A DNA stretch of 8,607 nt from Dehalococcoides mccartyi (lineage in GTDB: Bacteria > Chloroflexota > Dehalococcoidia > UBA2979), in NCBI GenBank assembly GCA_945888895.1, contig CAMDAY010000085.1:1-8607 (forward strand), given 5' to 3'. The number at the start of each line of letters is the position of its first letter. Positions within the stretch are counted from its first letter, which is position 1. Made by a program: the position numbers and the translations under genes. A model generated the notes under the pieces. That model worked only from the letters and a program-made list of their open reading frames with translations, was not told where the DNA came from and ran no database searches. Positions 1 through 7,031 of the stretch are shown one piece after another.

Positions 1-149
1 GACCCGGCGCGTTCCTTACATCGTGCGACCACGCCGATGATAGATTGGACGCGTTCCCTCGGCTCGCGCGATGCCCCCGCACCGCGCGAGTGTGCGACAA
101 GGCGGCTCCGTTGTCGGTGCTCGGCGGCCCTCGAGGTTCCACCATCGCG

Positions 150-1499
150 ATGACCGTGCGTGCACACGGGCTGCGGCTGCTCGCGGCGATGCTGTTGGCG
201 ATCGCCATCCTCGTCGTGGCGACGCCCGAGCGCGCGGGCGCGCAGACGCCGGTGACCCAGACGCCCGGCGCCCAGCCGCAACGGATGATCGCGCTGCTGC
301 AGGTCCAGTTGCCGAGGGGCGACGTCACCTGCACGGGCTTCATGGTCGGGCCGCACACCGTCGCCACTGCCGCGCACTGCCTTTACAGCAAGGACTACGG
401 CGGGTGGGCGACTAGCGTCTTCGTCACGCCGGGCATCGACGGGCTGAACGCGCCGTTCGCGACGGAGTACGCGACGACGTTCGCGGTCAGCCCGTTGTGG
501 ATCTCGACGCAGGACAGCGTGACGGCGGACTACGCCGCCATCACGCTGTCCTCAAACACCCTCGGCAACGCGACCGGATGGTTCGACCTCGCGCTGCCGT
601 CTGACGACCAGCTCTCCCGCGGCACCTTCTCCACGGCGGGGTACGGAACCACGGCGCAGTACGGCACGCTGTGGCAGATGGCGCAGCCGCAGCCGTTGGC
701 GAACTTCGATGCAAACTTCCTCGAGTACCAATGGGGGACGAGCACCGGTGAGAGCGGCGCGGCGATCTTCGAGCCGGAGCCGACGAACGGGCGCTATCGC
801 GCGGTAGGCGTCCTCAAGGGCGCGTTCGGCCCGAGGACCGAGCGCACGGAGTTCGCGCTGCGCATGACCACCGCGATGCTGGAGTTCTACCGCGCGCAGC
901 TGGCGAAGTCGACATCGACCGTCGTGGAGCAGGTGATCCCCACGATGTTCACGAGCCCCCTCGGCGTGGCCGTGCGCGTGACGAGCCCGGTCACGCGCGT
1001 CAACGCACCGTCCGTGCTGCAGAGCTCCCTCGACCAGGTCGTCTGGTCGACGATCGCGACCGAACCCACGGACGCGCGAGGCGTCGCGAGCTACACCATC
1101 ACGCCCACCGACACGCGGTTCTATCGCGTGGTGGTGCAGGGGATCGGCACGGGCCGCGTCGGGCGAGGCTACGTGACCGGCGACTCCGTGCCGGTCGCGG
1201 CCGGTCGAGGCACGTTCTCCGCACGACCGGCGTACTCCTCGTCGCGCGTCGCGTTCGCCGTCTTCCAGGGCGGGACGAACGCGGAGCTCACCGCCGCGCT
1301 CAGGGGCGCGAATGCGTCCGCCGCGTGGGTGCAGAACATGCAGGGCGACTGGTTCCTGTACGCCGTGGACGTCGGCTTCCTGAACGACCCGTTCCTGAAC
1401 GACCCGTTCCTGAAGGCCTTCCCCACCGGGTTCGCCAGTGCGACGTCCATGACGCTCGTCGCCGCGCAGGCCGCGCCCGCATCCGCCCCCACGCCGTAG
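150..1499 (+). CDS. Secreted trypsin-like (S1 fold) serine protease with C-terminal beta-rich region
   Basis: The protein is 449 aa and probably hydrolyses peptide bonds outside the cytoplasmic membrane. The start ATG at 150 is preferred over the longer frame that opens with TTG at 45, because it puts a classical signal peptide at the N terminus: basic n-region (residues 1-9), hydrophobic core (10-24) and a likely cut after AGA at residue 31. A weak GAGG lies at 133-136. The catalytic triad can be read as His76 (in TAAHC), Asp127 (in TADYAAI) and Ser202 (in TGESGAA); Cys61 and Cys77 could form the disulfide that flanks the His loop. The serine motif is GESGA, not GDSGG, as seen in V8/glutamyl-endopeptidase-like relatives. 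After about residue 255 comes a region rich in beta-prone sequence, possibly an Ig-like domain, then a second module ending in tandem FLNDP repeats. The substrate is unknown. It lies upstream of ctaG with a 123-base gap, so co-transcription is uncertain. Confidence 0.85.
   Translation: MTVRAHGLRLLAAMLLAIAILVVATPERAGAQTPVTQTPGAQPQRMIALLQVQLPRGDVTCTGFMVGPHTVATAAHCLYSKDYGGWATSVFVTPGIDGLNAPFATEYATTFAVSPLWISTQDSVTADYAAITLSSNTLGNATGWFDLALPSDDQLSRGTFSTAGYGTTAQYGTLWQMAQPQPLANFDANFLEYQWGTSTGESGAAIFEPEPTNGRYRAVGVLKGAFGPRTERTEFALRMTTAMLEFYRAQLAKSTSTVVEQVIPTMFTSPLGVAVRVTSPVTRVNAPSVLQSSLDQVVWSTIATEPTDARGVASYTITPTDTRFYRVVVQGIGTGRVGRGYVTGDSVPVAAGRGTFSARPAYSSSRVAFAVFQGGTNAELTAALRGANASAAWVQNMQGDWFLYAVDVGFLNDPFLNDPFLKAFPTGFASATSMTLVAAQAAPASAPTP
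1377..1414 (+). repeat. In-frame 15-bp tandem repeat in the protease gene
   Basis: The 15-bp unit TTCCTGAACGACCCG occurs at 1377-1391 and 1392-1406, followed by a partial third copy, TTCCTGAA, at 1407-1414. It encodes FLNDP-FLNDP-FLK near the C terminus of the protease. The copies are identical at DNA level, which suggests a recent duplication or slippage. Because the unit is a multiple of three, copy-number change would not break the frame. Confidence 0.9.
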
Positions 1500-1622
1500 G
1501 CACCTCGAACCGCCTCGTAGCCCTCTCGTCGAGGCTGCGGCACACTGGAGGACGGGCGGCGGTTGAGCCGCCTCGACGGACCGCCACGACCTCGGCGGGC
1601 GGCTGATCCGAGGACGCGCACG

Positions 1623-2546
1623 ATGCTCACCCTCGACCTGTTCCGCATCACCTCGACGGTCGCCGGACCCGGACATGGGGCGATCCCGGCGGGCATGCCG
1701 TGGTGGCAGGCGTGGAGCTTCGACCCGACGCTGATCATCCCGGTCGCCCTCGTGGGGTGGTTCTACCTGCGGGGGCTGCGTCGCTGGGAAGACCGCAGCC
1801 GCCAGCACCCGTGGTGGCGGACGACGCTGTTCTACGGCGGCCTCGGCATGTACCTGCTCGCGATGGAGTCGCCCATCGACCGCCTCGGCGAGCACCACTT
1901 CTCGATGCACATGATCCAGCACGAGATGGTGATGATGTACGCCGTGCCGATGATCCTCCTCGGCGCGCCGACCACGCCGCTGCTGCGCGGGCTGCCCGCC
2001 TGGCTGCGCCACGGCGTGGTGCGCCCGCTGGCGGGCCGCACGGCGACGAGGATGGCGTACCGCGCGATCACCCACCCGGCGGCGACGATCCTGCTGCTGA
2101 CGTCCGTCGTGTGGGCGTGGCACCTCGTGCCGGGGTGGTGGGAGGCGTCGCTCCAGGACCAGAAGATCCACGACCTCCAGCACGTCTCGTTCACGACAGT
2201 GTCGATGCTGTTCTGGTGGAACGTCATCGATCCTCGACCGCTGCACTCGAGGATCCCGCACCTCGCGCGCATCCTCTACATCTTCGGCGGCAGCCTGCCG
2301 AAGCACGTGCTCGCGGCGATGCTGACCTTCGCGCCGCACCCCTTCTACCCGACGTACGAGGCAGCCCGCCGCGTCATCCCGATCGATCCCTCGACGGACC
2401 AGCAGCTGGCAGGGCTGATCATGTGGGTGCCGAGCGAGATGGTGACGCTGATCGCGATGGCAATCGTGTTCTTCATGTGGCTGCACATCTCCGAGCGTCG
2501 TCAGCAAGCGGCGGATGCGAAGCGTCTCGGCACTCCGGCGGTCTAG
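1623..2546 (+). CDS. ctaG: Cytochrome c oxidase assembly factor CtaG (Caa3_CtaG family)
   Basis: The protein is 307 aa, an integral membrane protein of the family first described as a caa3 oxidase assembly factor in Bacillus; a role in copper delivery to subunit I has been suggested for the family. The start at ATG 1623 has GAGGA at 1610-1614 with 8 nt spacing; a longer TTG-started reading from 1563 would add a low-complexity basic stretch and is not preferred. Family hallmarks seen: HMIQHEMVMM (residues 96-105) followed by PMILLGAP (109-116), a WAWHL segment (164-168), HDLQHVSF (183-190) followed by the hydrophobic MLFWWNV, and DQQLAGLIMWVPSEMV near 259-274. About six to seven hydrophobic segments are visible, and the many His and Met residues in or near them could bind copper. 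It converges with the cox operon, which supports the assembly role. It is not related to the Cox11-type protein that is also called CtaG in proteobacteria. Confidence 0.9.
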   Translation: MLTLDLFRITSTVAGPGHGAIPAGMPWWQAWSFDPTLIIPVALVGWFYLRGLRRWEDRSRQHPWWRTTLFYGGLGMYLLAMESPIDRLGEHHFSMHMIQHEMVMMYAVPMILLGAPTTPLLRGLPAWLRHGVVRPLAGRTATRMAYRAITHPAATILLLTSVVWAWHLVPGWWEASLQDQKIHDLQHVSFTTVSMLFWWNVIDPRPLHSRIPHLARILYIFGGSLPKHVLAAMLTFAPHPFYPTYEAARRVIPIDPSTDQQLAGLIMWVPSEMVTLIAMAIVFFMWLHISERRQQAADAKRLGTPAV

Positions 2547-2580
2547 CCAGGTGGGTCTCGCAACGACACTCACTCGAGGT

Positions 2581-2616
2581 GGCAGCGTGGGGCTGCCCAC
2601 CCCTGCCCCACGTGCC
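2581..2616 (+). terminator. Possible ctaG terminator or repeat hairpin
   Basis: GGCA(G)CGTGGGGC at 2581-2593 pairs with GCCCCACGTGCC at 2605-2616, with one bulged G and an 11-nt loop. It begins 35 bases past the ctaG stop. TTCTC follows but there is no real T-run, so intrinsic termination is uncertain. It may instead belong to the repeat-like element that follows. Confidence 0.4.
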
Positions 2617-2662
2617 TTCTCGCAGCACGGCGCTTCGCGCGGGGCGCGGGAGGGGTTGGAAA

Positions 2663-2750
2663 TTGAAAGGCTTCGCCCTTCAAGCATCCCGGACCCAGAA
2701 GAGCGGACGACGCTCGGATTCAGAACCCTCTCCTGCGTAGCGGGAGAGGG
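2663..2750. repeat. Candidate interspersed repeat core with two hairpins
   Basis: Two compact hairpins lie close together: TTGAAAGGC-TTC-GCCCTTCAA (2663-2683, one mismatch) and CCCTCTCCTGC-GTA-GCGGGAGAGGG (2726-2750, one G-T wobble). The second, followed by CAGGGTGAGGGCG, read on the minus strand resembles the CCCTCACCC...CCCTCTCCC type of sequence that recurs between genes in many high-GC genomes. Copy number cannot be determined from one window, so the repeat call is inference; the hairpins themselves are read directly. Confidence 0.5.
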
Positions 2751-2834
2751 CAGGGTGAGGGCGTTCCCGTTCCGGGGAGCGCGGGCCTCGAGGATGCCGC
2801 GTGTCCTCGGACAATCGCGAACAACCCAGACACA

Positions 2835-2863
2835 ACGAAGCCCGGCCGATGGCCGGGCTTCGT
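2835..2863 (-). terminator. Probable rho-independent terminator of the cox operon
   Basis: A perfect 13-bp stem, ACGAAGCCCGGCC paired with GGCCGGGCTTCGT around a three-base GAT loop, starts 23 bases past the coxD stop codon. On the minus strand it is followed by TGTGTCTGGGTTGTT, which is only moderately T-rich. The stem is symmetric and could also stop plus-strand transcripts that read through from ctaG. Confidence 0.7.
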
Positions 2864-2886
2864 GTTGGTCGTACGAGCCGCGGGGG

Positions 2887-3294
2887 CTAGTGCTTTGCGG
2901 GGGCGGGGGCACCACCGGGCTTGCTCGCCTCGTTGAGCGTGGAGCCGGTGTGGAACTCGGGGCCACCGACGGCGTCCGTGGCGTCGTTCCAGAACAACAG
3001 GGTCATCGCGAGGATCATCGCGGTGCCGAGGACCAGGCCAAACGAGAAGAGCTTCCAGAGCAGGGAGTGCTCGAAGCGCAGGTGCATGAACATGGCGACG
3101 ACGACGGCGAACTTGAACGCCGACATGATAAACAGCGCCGGGACCAGCAGGCTGCCCAGAATAGGCTCGTTGTAGGACGCCCAAAGCTCCACGATGGTCA
3201 CGACGGTCAGCACGAGGCCGATCATCACGTACTCACGGATCGTCGTGGGCGGGTGTTCCTCGTGCGATTCGGCGGCGTGTGCCTCGTGGCTCAT
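2887..3294 (-). CDS. coxD: Cytochrome c oxidase subunit IV (small, prokaryotic COX4 type)
   Basis: The protein is 135 aa and is an accessory membrane subunit of the heme-copper oxidase, thought to stabilise the complex. Start ATG at 3294 has GGAG (3302-3305 on the plus strand as CTCC) 7 nt upstream. The N terminus is short and His-rich (MSHEAHAAESHEEH). Three membrane segments are visible at about 22-39, 50-72 and 82-102. The second contains a Lys (K61) and runs into FMHLRFE (69-75), matching the typical K...FMHL signature of the prokaryotic subunit IV family. A hydrophilic tail (103-135) ends in a Pro/Ala-rich stretch. It is the last gene of the operon, 41 bases downstream of coxC. Confidence 0.88.
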   Translation of the reverse strand: MSHEAHAAESHEEHPPTTIREYVMIGLVLTVVTIVELWASYNEPILGSLLVPALFIMSAFKFAVVVAMFMHLRFEHSLLWKLFSFGLVLGTAMILAMTLLFWNDATDAVGGPEFHTGSTLNEASKPGGAPAPAKH

Positions 3295-3335
3295 GGCGTG
3301 TCTCCGATCCGGTCGATCGTGCTCTGTCTACGGGG

Positions 3336-3944
3336 CTAGTTCGGAATCAGGTAGATGATCGTGAAGATGACGATCCAGATGACATCGACGAAGTGCCAGT
3401 AGAGGCCGGCGAGGTCAATGTGGAGCGCGCGGTCGTGACCGAGGCCGGTGCGGCGGTTGGACGCCAGCAGCAACGACAGCAGGTACAGGACGCCGACGGT
3501 GACGTGCGCGCCGTGGAAGCTGGTCAGTACGAAGAATGACGATCCGAACTGGTTGGTCGTCAGGCCCAGGCCCTCGTGGACAAACTCGGTGAACTCGTAT
3601 GCCTGGAAGCCGAGGAAGCCGATGCCGAGGAGCACCGTCGCGAGGAGCATGACCTTCATCATGCCGAGGCGGCCGTGCTGCGCGCCGTACACGGCCAGCA
3701 CCATCGTCAGTGAGCTCATCAGCAGCACGAACGTGCTCGCCGAGGTCACCGGGATGTTCAGAATCTCCTTCGGGTACGGCCCCACCAGCGAGTCACCCTT
3801 GAAGATGAGGTAGGTCGAGATCAGCGCTCCGAAGAAGAGGCATTCCGACGCCAGGAAGATCCACATCAGGACCTTGCGGTTGTCGATCCCCATCGTCGTG
3901 TGGTGCTGCGTGGCGGGCTGGGTCTCGTGCGCGGCTGCTGCCAT
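3336..3944 (-). CDS. coxC: Cytochrome c oxidase subunit III
   Basis: The protein is 202 aa, a membrane core subunit of the oxidase that in the family stabilises subunit I and supports proton uptake through the D pathway. The start at ATG 3944 is chosen because AGGAG lies 6 nt upstream (CTCCT at 3951-3955 on the plus strand); the frame remains open upstream but would overlap the coxA end. About five membrane segments (24-48, 66-88, 97-116, 136-160, 180-200) match the short bacterial form; the seven-helix form is longer. Family marks: SECLFFGALIS (33-43), FQAYEFTEF (113-121), SSFFVLTSFHGAHV (135-148) and LYWHFVDVIW (181-190). It lies 47 bases downstream of coxA. Confidence 0.93.
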   Translation of the reverse strand: MAAAAHETQPATQHHTTMGIDNRKVLMWIFLASECLFFGALISTYLIFKGDSLVGPYPKEILNIPVTSASTFVLLMSSLTMVLAVYGAQHGRLGMMKVMLLATVLLGIGFLGFQAYEFTEFVHEGLGLTTNQFGSSFFVLTSFHGAHVTVGVLYLLSLLLASNRRTGLGHDRALHIDLAGLYWHFVDVIWIVIFTIIYLIPN

Positions 3945-3991
3945 CTCTGACTCCTGAACGCTGACTCGTACATCCGAGGGCGCGCGTATCC

Positions 3992-5794
3992 CTAGTCGGT
4001 GGGCTCCAGCGCCCAGCCCCACACACCGTAGATGCAGATCACGACGCCCAGTCCCAGCACGCTGAGGTGCGTCATCGAACCGACCGCGAGCAGCAGCGCA
4101 CCGAGCGCGACGATCAGCGGGAAGTACGAGGGCGGCGGCATGTGAATGTGGTTGTGCTCCGGCACCGCGGCGCGCGCGATCCCGTGGTCACGGTCGTGCC
4201 ACAGCGGGTCCCGGTCGCGCACCTCGGGGATCACGTCGAAGTCGTGCGCGGGCGGGGGCGAACTGGTCGCCCACTCGAGCGTCGCGCCGCCCCACGGGTC
4301 GTCGCCCGCGTCCTTGTCCTTGCGCATCGTCTTGATGACGTTGATGAGGAAGATGAAGACGCTCAACGCGATCGTGTACGAGCCCAGAGTCGCGACCATG
4401 TTCCACGTTTCCCAACCGAGGTCGGCGTCGTACCTGTAGATACGTCGCGGCATCCCGGCGAGGCCGAGGAAGTGCATCGGGAAGAACGTCAGGTTCATGC
4501 CGACGAACATGAGCCAGAACGTGATCTTGCCCAGCCCCTCGTCCAGCATCCGGCCGGACATCTTCGGGAACCAGTAGAACAGGCCCGAGAAGATGCCCAT
4601 GATCGCGCCGCCGAAGAGCACGTAGTGCAGGTGCGCGACGACGAAGTAGGAGTCCTGGTGGTGGCCATCGACCGGCGGGGAGGCGTGCATGACGCCGGAG
4701 ATGCCGCCGATGGTGAACATCGCGATGAACGCGACGGAAAAATACGTCGCAGTCACGAAGCGGATGTTGCCGCCGTACATCGTGCCGAGCCAGTTGAAGA
4801 TCTTGATGCCGGTGGGAATGCCGATCGCCATCGTGCTGGCCGAGAAGACGACCTGCGGGACGGGGCCGAGACCGGTGGTGAACATGTGGTGGGCCCACAC
4901 GCCGAAGCCCAGGACGCCGATCGCTGCGCCGGCGAAGACGATGGCGGAGTAGCCGAACAGCGGCTTCTTCGACATCACGGGGAGCACCTCGGAGACGATG
5001 CCCATCGAGGGAAGGATCAGCACGTAGACCTCGGGGTGACCGAAGATCCAGAAGATGTGCTGCCAGAGGATCGGGTCACCACCGGTGGCGGGGCTGAAGA
5101 ACGAGGTGCCCCAGACGCGATCGAAGTAGAGCTGGAGCAAGCCGACCGTGAGGACCGGCAGCGACAGGATGAGCAGGAACGCGACGACCAGCACCATCCA
5201 GATGAACACCGGCAGCCGCATCATCGACATGCCGGGCGCGCGCATGTTGATGATCGTGACGGCGAAGTTCAGCGATGCGATCAGCGTCGAGACGCCGAGA
5301 GTCAGCAGGCCGACGACGTAGAACGTCATGCCGGAGGTCTTCGCGTACTCGATGCTGCTCAACGGGGCGTACCCGAACCAGCCGCCGTTCGGCGCGCCGC
5401 CCAGGAAGAAGCTGCTGTTCAGCAGCAGACCACCGCCGAGGAAGATCCACAGCGACAGCGCATTGAGCCGGGGGAACGCGACATCCCGCGCACCGATCTG
5501 GAGCGGGATGAAGTAGTTAAAGAAGCCGGCGCCCATGGGCATGATCGCGAGGAAGATCATCGTCAGCGCGTGCATCGTGAAGAACTGGTTGTAGCTCTCC
5601 GCGTCCAGCACCGTGCCGTTCGGCACCGCGAGCTGCGTGCGGACCGCGACCGCCTCGAGGCCGCCGACGAGGAAGAAGAGGAAGCCCGCCACGGTGTAGA
5701 CCGCGCCGATGCGCTTGTGGTCCACGGTCGTGAGCCACGACCACAGACCGTAGTCCTCCTCCGTGTGGGTCATCGCGCCGATAGCAGTAGCCAT
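3992..5794 (-). CDS. coxA: Cytochrome c oxidase subunit I, A1-type, with C-terminal two-helix extension
   Basis: The protein is 600 aa and is the catalytic subunit that reduces O2 to water and pumps protons. Start ATG 5794 has GGAGG (CCTCC at 5802-5806 on the plus strand) 7 nt upstream. Ligands read from the sequence: His75 and His390 for low-spin heme, His388 for the high-spin heme, His253, His302 and His303 for CuB, with Tyr257 in HPEVY placed to crosslink to His253. Glu255 in HPEVY marks the A1 subfamily. The D-pathway residues Asp104, Asn93 and Asn111 and the K-pathway Lys331 (PTGIKIFNW) are present. Twelve core helices end near residue 490. A linker with LEWATSSPPP (506-515) and a His-rich run (533-551) leads to two more hydrophobic segments (about 557-573 and 577-594), making the subunit longer than a plain 12-helix form. 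It is 89 bases downstream of coxB. Confidence 0.96.
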   Translation of the reverse strand: MATAIGAMTHTEEDYGLWSWLTTVDHKRIGAVYTVAGFLFFLVGGLEAVAVRTQLAVPNGTVLDAESYNQFFTMHALTMIFLAIMPMGAGFFNYFIPLQIGARDVAFPRLNALSLWIFLGGGLLLNSSFFLGGAPNGGWFGYAPLSSIEYAKTSGMTFYVVGLLTLGVSTLIASLNFAVTIINMRAPGMSMMRLPVFIWMVLVVAFLLILSLPVLTVGLLQLYFDRVWGTSFFSPATGGDPILWQHIFWIFGHPEVYVLILPSMGIVSEVLPVMSKKPLFGYSAIVFAGAAIGVLGFGVWAHHMFTTGLGPVPQVVFSASTMAIGIPTGIKIFNWLGTMYGGNIRFVTATYFSVAFIAMFTIGGISGVMHASPPVDGHHQDSYFVVAHLHYVLFGGAIMGIFSGLFYWFPKMSGRMLDEGLGKITFWLMFVGMNLTFFPMHFLGLAGMPRRIYRYDADLGWETWNMVATLGSYTIALSVFIFLINVIKTMRKDKDAGDDPWGGATLEWATSSPPPAHDFDVIPEVRDRDPLWHDRDHGIARAAVPEHNHIHMPPPSYFPLIVALGALLLAVGSMTHLSVLGLGVVICIYGVWGWALEPTD

Positions 5795-5883
5795 CTAGCA
5801 TCCTCCAGCCGCGCGGCGCCCACGGGCCCGCGCTTCATACGTCGTGACGATCATCCTCGGTCGAATCATCGAGGTGGCCATCG

Positions 5884-6933
5884 TTACTTCAACCCGTCGA
5901 GGTACGCGACCAGCTTGTCGAGCGCCTCCGGCGAGAGGTTCAGGTTCGGCATCAGCGAGCCCGGCTTTATGGCCGGTGGATTGTGGAGCCACTTCCGGAC
6001 GTTCTCCGGCGTGCGGTCCATCATGGCCGAGGCCAGCGTGGTCCGAGACGCGAAGTGCGTCAGGTCCGGGCCGATCTTGCCGACCGCCGTCGGGTTGCCT
6101 CGGATGGTGTGGCAGGCGATGCAGCCGGAGGCCGTGAACTGCTGCTCACCGGCCTTCGCGAGGTCGGCGGACGGGGCGACGCGCTCGGTCTTGGCGTCCT
6201 TCACCCACGTCTCGAAGGCGGGCGTCTCACTGACGAACACGCGGAAGCGCATGTTCGCGTGCGACAGGCCACAGAACTCCGCGCACTGCGCGAGGTACGG
6301 CTCGGGGCGCGCCTCGGTCGGGGTGAACCAGAGATGGTTGTCGTGACCGGGGACATTGTCGATCTTGCCCGTGAGCTGCGGGACCCAGAACGAGTGGATA
6401 ACGTCCACCGACCGGAGCGTCACGTTGACCGGACGGTTCACTGGGAGGTGCAACTCGTTCGCGGTGGTGATGCCGAGCTCCGGGTACTGGAACTCCCACC
6501 ACCACTGGTGGCCGACCGCGACGACCTGGAGCGCGCCCTGCGGCGCGGGCTTGCTCAGGACAGACATCGCGGAGAACGTCGGCACGGCCATCGCGACGAC
6601 GAGGAGCACCGGGATCAGCGTCCACACGACCTCGAGGCGGGAATTGCCGTGGAACTGGCGCGCTTCCCGGCCGGGGCGCTCGCGGTAGACGAGGCTGAAG
6701 GCCAGCGTGAGCGCCATGATGCCGACAAAGACGGCGCCGGCGAGCCAGAAGATCAACTTGTAGACGCCATGCACCAGCTCGGCGTTGTCAGACTTCGGGA
6801 CGAAGGTCGTCATAGGCTGACGAACCGCGTCCAGCGATTCGGCGAAGGCCAGGTAGATCAGGAAGGTCACCACGCCGGTCACGACGAGGGAAGCGATGAT
6901 CGCAATCATGCCCCCGGGGCGAGAACCACTCAA
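5884..6933 (-). CDS. coxB: Cytochrome c oxidase subunit II fused to cytochrome c (caa3 type)
   Basis: The protein is 349 aa and receives electrons, passing them from its heme c through CuA to subunit I. A TTG at 6933 is the likely start because GGAGG lies 6 nt upstream (CCTCC at 6940-6944); the first ATG, at 6909, has no comparable site. Hydrophobic segments: 9-30 (signal or anchor), about 52-83 and 102-120 (the helix pair). The aromatic patch GHQWWWEF (141-148) is the usual electron-entry region. CuA ligands are His180, Cys217, Glu219, Cys221, His225 and Met228. After a linker, residues about 258-349 form a class I cytochrome c domain with CIACH (271-275) and a probable axial Met328 in LMPNL. 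The fusion defines a caa3-type enzyme and explains the nearby ccm genes. It is the first gene of the cox operon. Confidence 0.95.
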   Translation of the reverse strand: MSGSRPGGMIAIIASLVVTGVVTFLIYLAFAESLDAVRQPMTTFVPKSDNAELVHGVYKLIFWLAGAVFVGIMALTLAFSLVYRERPGREARQFHGNSRLEVVWTLIPVLLVVAMAVPTFSAMSVLSKPAPQGALQVVAVGHQWWWEFQYPELGITTANELHLPVNRPVNVTLRSVDVIHSFWVPQLTGKIDNVPGHDNHLWFTPTEARPEPYLAQCAEFCGLSHANMRFRVFVSETPAFETWVKDAKTERVAPSADLAKAGEQQFTASGCIACHTIRGNPTAVGKIGPDLTHFASRTTLASAMMDRTPENVRKWLHNPPAIKPGSLMPNLNLSPEALDKLVAYLDGLK

Positions 6934-6939
6934 TTGCGT

Positions 6940-6944
6940 CCTCC
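6940..6944 (-). promoter_or_regulatory. Shine-Dalgarno site that fixes the TTG start of coxB
   Basis: CCTCC on the plus strand reads GGAGG on the minus strand, 6 nt before TTG at 6933-6931. This is the spacing seen for the other cox genes here (6-7 nt). The next in-frame ATG, 24 bases further in, has no similar site, so TTG is the better start. Confidence 0.75.
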
Positions 6945-6974
6945 GTACACCAAGGCCCGGGTCGCCGAGCCGAG

Positions 6975-6990
6975 CACGCGTCCACGCGTC
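6975..6990. repeat. Tandem CACGCGTC octamer in the coxB leader
   Basis: Two perfect head-to-tail copies of CACGCGTC (6975-6982 and 6983-6990), each containing the palindrome ACGCGT. They lie between the candidate coxB promoter and the coxB ribosome-binding site. A role as a regulator site is possible but unproven, since CpG-rich words are common at this base composition. Confidence 0.5.
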
Positions 6991-6995
6991 CCCGA

Positions 6996-7006
6996 CCACG
7001 TCGTGG
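6996..7006. promoter_or_regulatory. Perfect palindrome, possible operator
   Basis: CCACG-T-CGTGG is an 11-bp inverted repeat centred on 7001, about 20-30 bases downstream of the predicted coxB transcription start and directly next to the CACGCGTC repeats. A repressor bound here could block cox transcription. It may also form a weak RNA hairpin. No specific regulator is recognised. Confidence 0.35.
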
Positions 7007-7031
7007 GTATCTGTGAAACAGCACTCCGAGA

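Larger units (their letters stand above)
2547..2886. other. Convergent intergenic region with hairpin cluster
   Basis: This 340-base stretch between the 3' ends of ctaG (+) and coxD (-) has no supportable gene. It contains a series of inverted repeats: 2581-2616 (12 bp with one bulge), 2630-2640 (GCGC-TTC-GCGC), 2663-2683 (9 bp with one mismatch, TTC loop), 2726-2750 (11 bp with one G-T wobble, GTA loop), 2789-2809 (CGAGGA/TCCTCG) and 2835-2863 (13 bp, the probable coxD terminator). Reading frames crossing it are extensions of antisense frames, not genes. Confidence 0.75.

Noticed and set aside
1..149. Possible TTG start at 45 and promoter-like TAGATT at 41-46 ahead of the protease
   Set aside because: The extra 35 residues would bury the signal peptide, and the promoter-like boxes have poor spacing (19 bases from TTACAT). 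Neither can be supported.
1512..1535. Inverted repeat GCCTCG/CGAGGC just past the protease stop
   Set aside because: Only six base pairs with a 12-base loop and no T-run follow. This is too weak to call a terminator at this base composition.
1555..1572. Inverted repeat GGCGGC/GCCGCC upstream of ctaG
   Set aside because: A short GC-only stem in GC-rich DNA is expected by chance; no sign of a riboswitch or attenuator around it.
552..2966. Very long minus-strand reading frame (804 codons) across the protease and ctaG
   Set aside because: It lies antisense to two well-supported genes, has Arg/His/Pro-rich low-information sequence and no recognisable domain. Such frames are expected opposite GC-rich genes.
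2515..3339. Plus-strand frame of 274 codons spanning the convergent gap and antisense to coxD
   Set aside because: It begins inside the ctaG 3' end, crosses the hairpins and the terminator, and shows no family features.
5795..5881. Possible 28-codon gene between coxB and coxA on the minus strand
   Set aside because: It opens two bases after the coxB stop and ends just before coxA, which is suggestive. However, it has no proper ribosome-binding site, no membrane segment and an Arg/Ala-rich composition. Conservation in relatives would be needed to revive it.
4067..6346. Long plus-strand reading frame (759 codons) across coxA and part of coxB
   Set aside because: It is antisense to the catalytic subunit, with highly charged Arg/Asp/Glu/His composition and no hydrophobic core or motif. 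It is a composition artefact.
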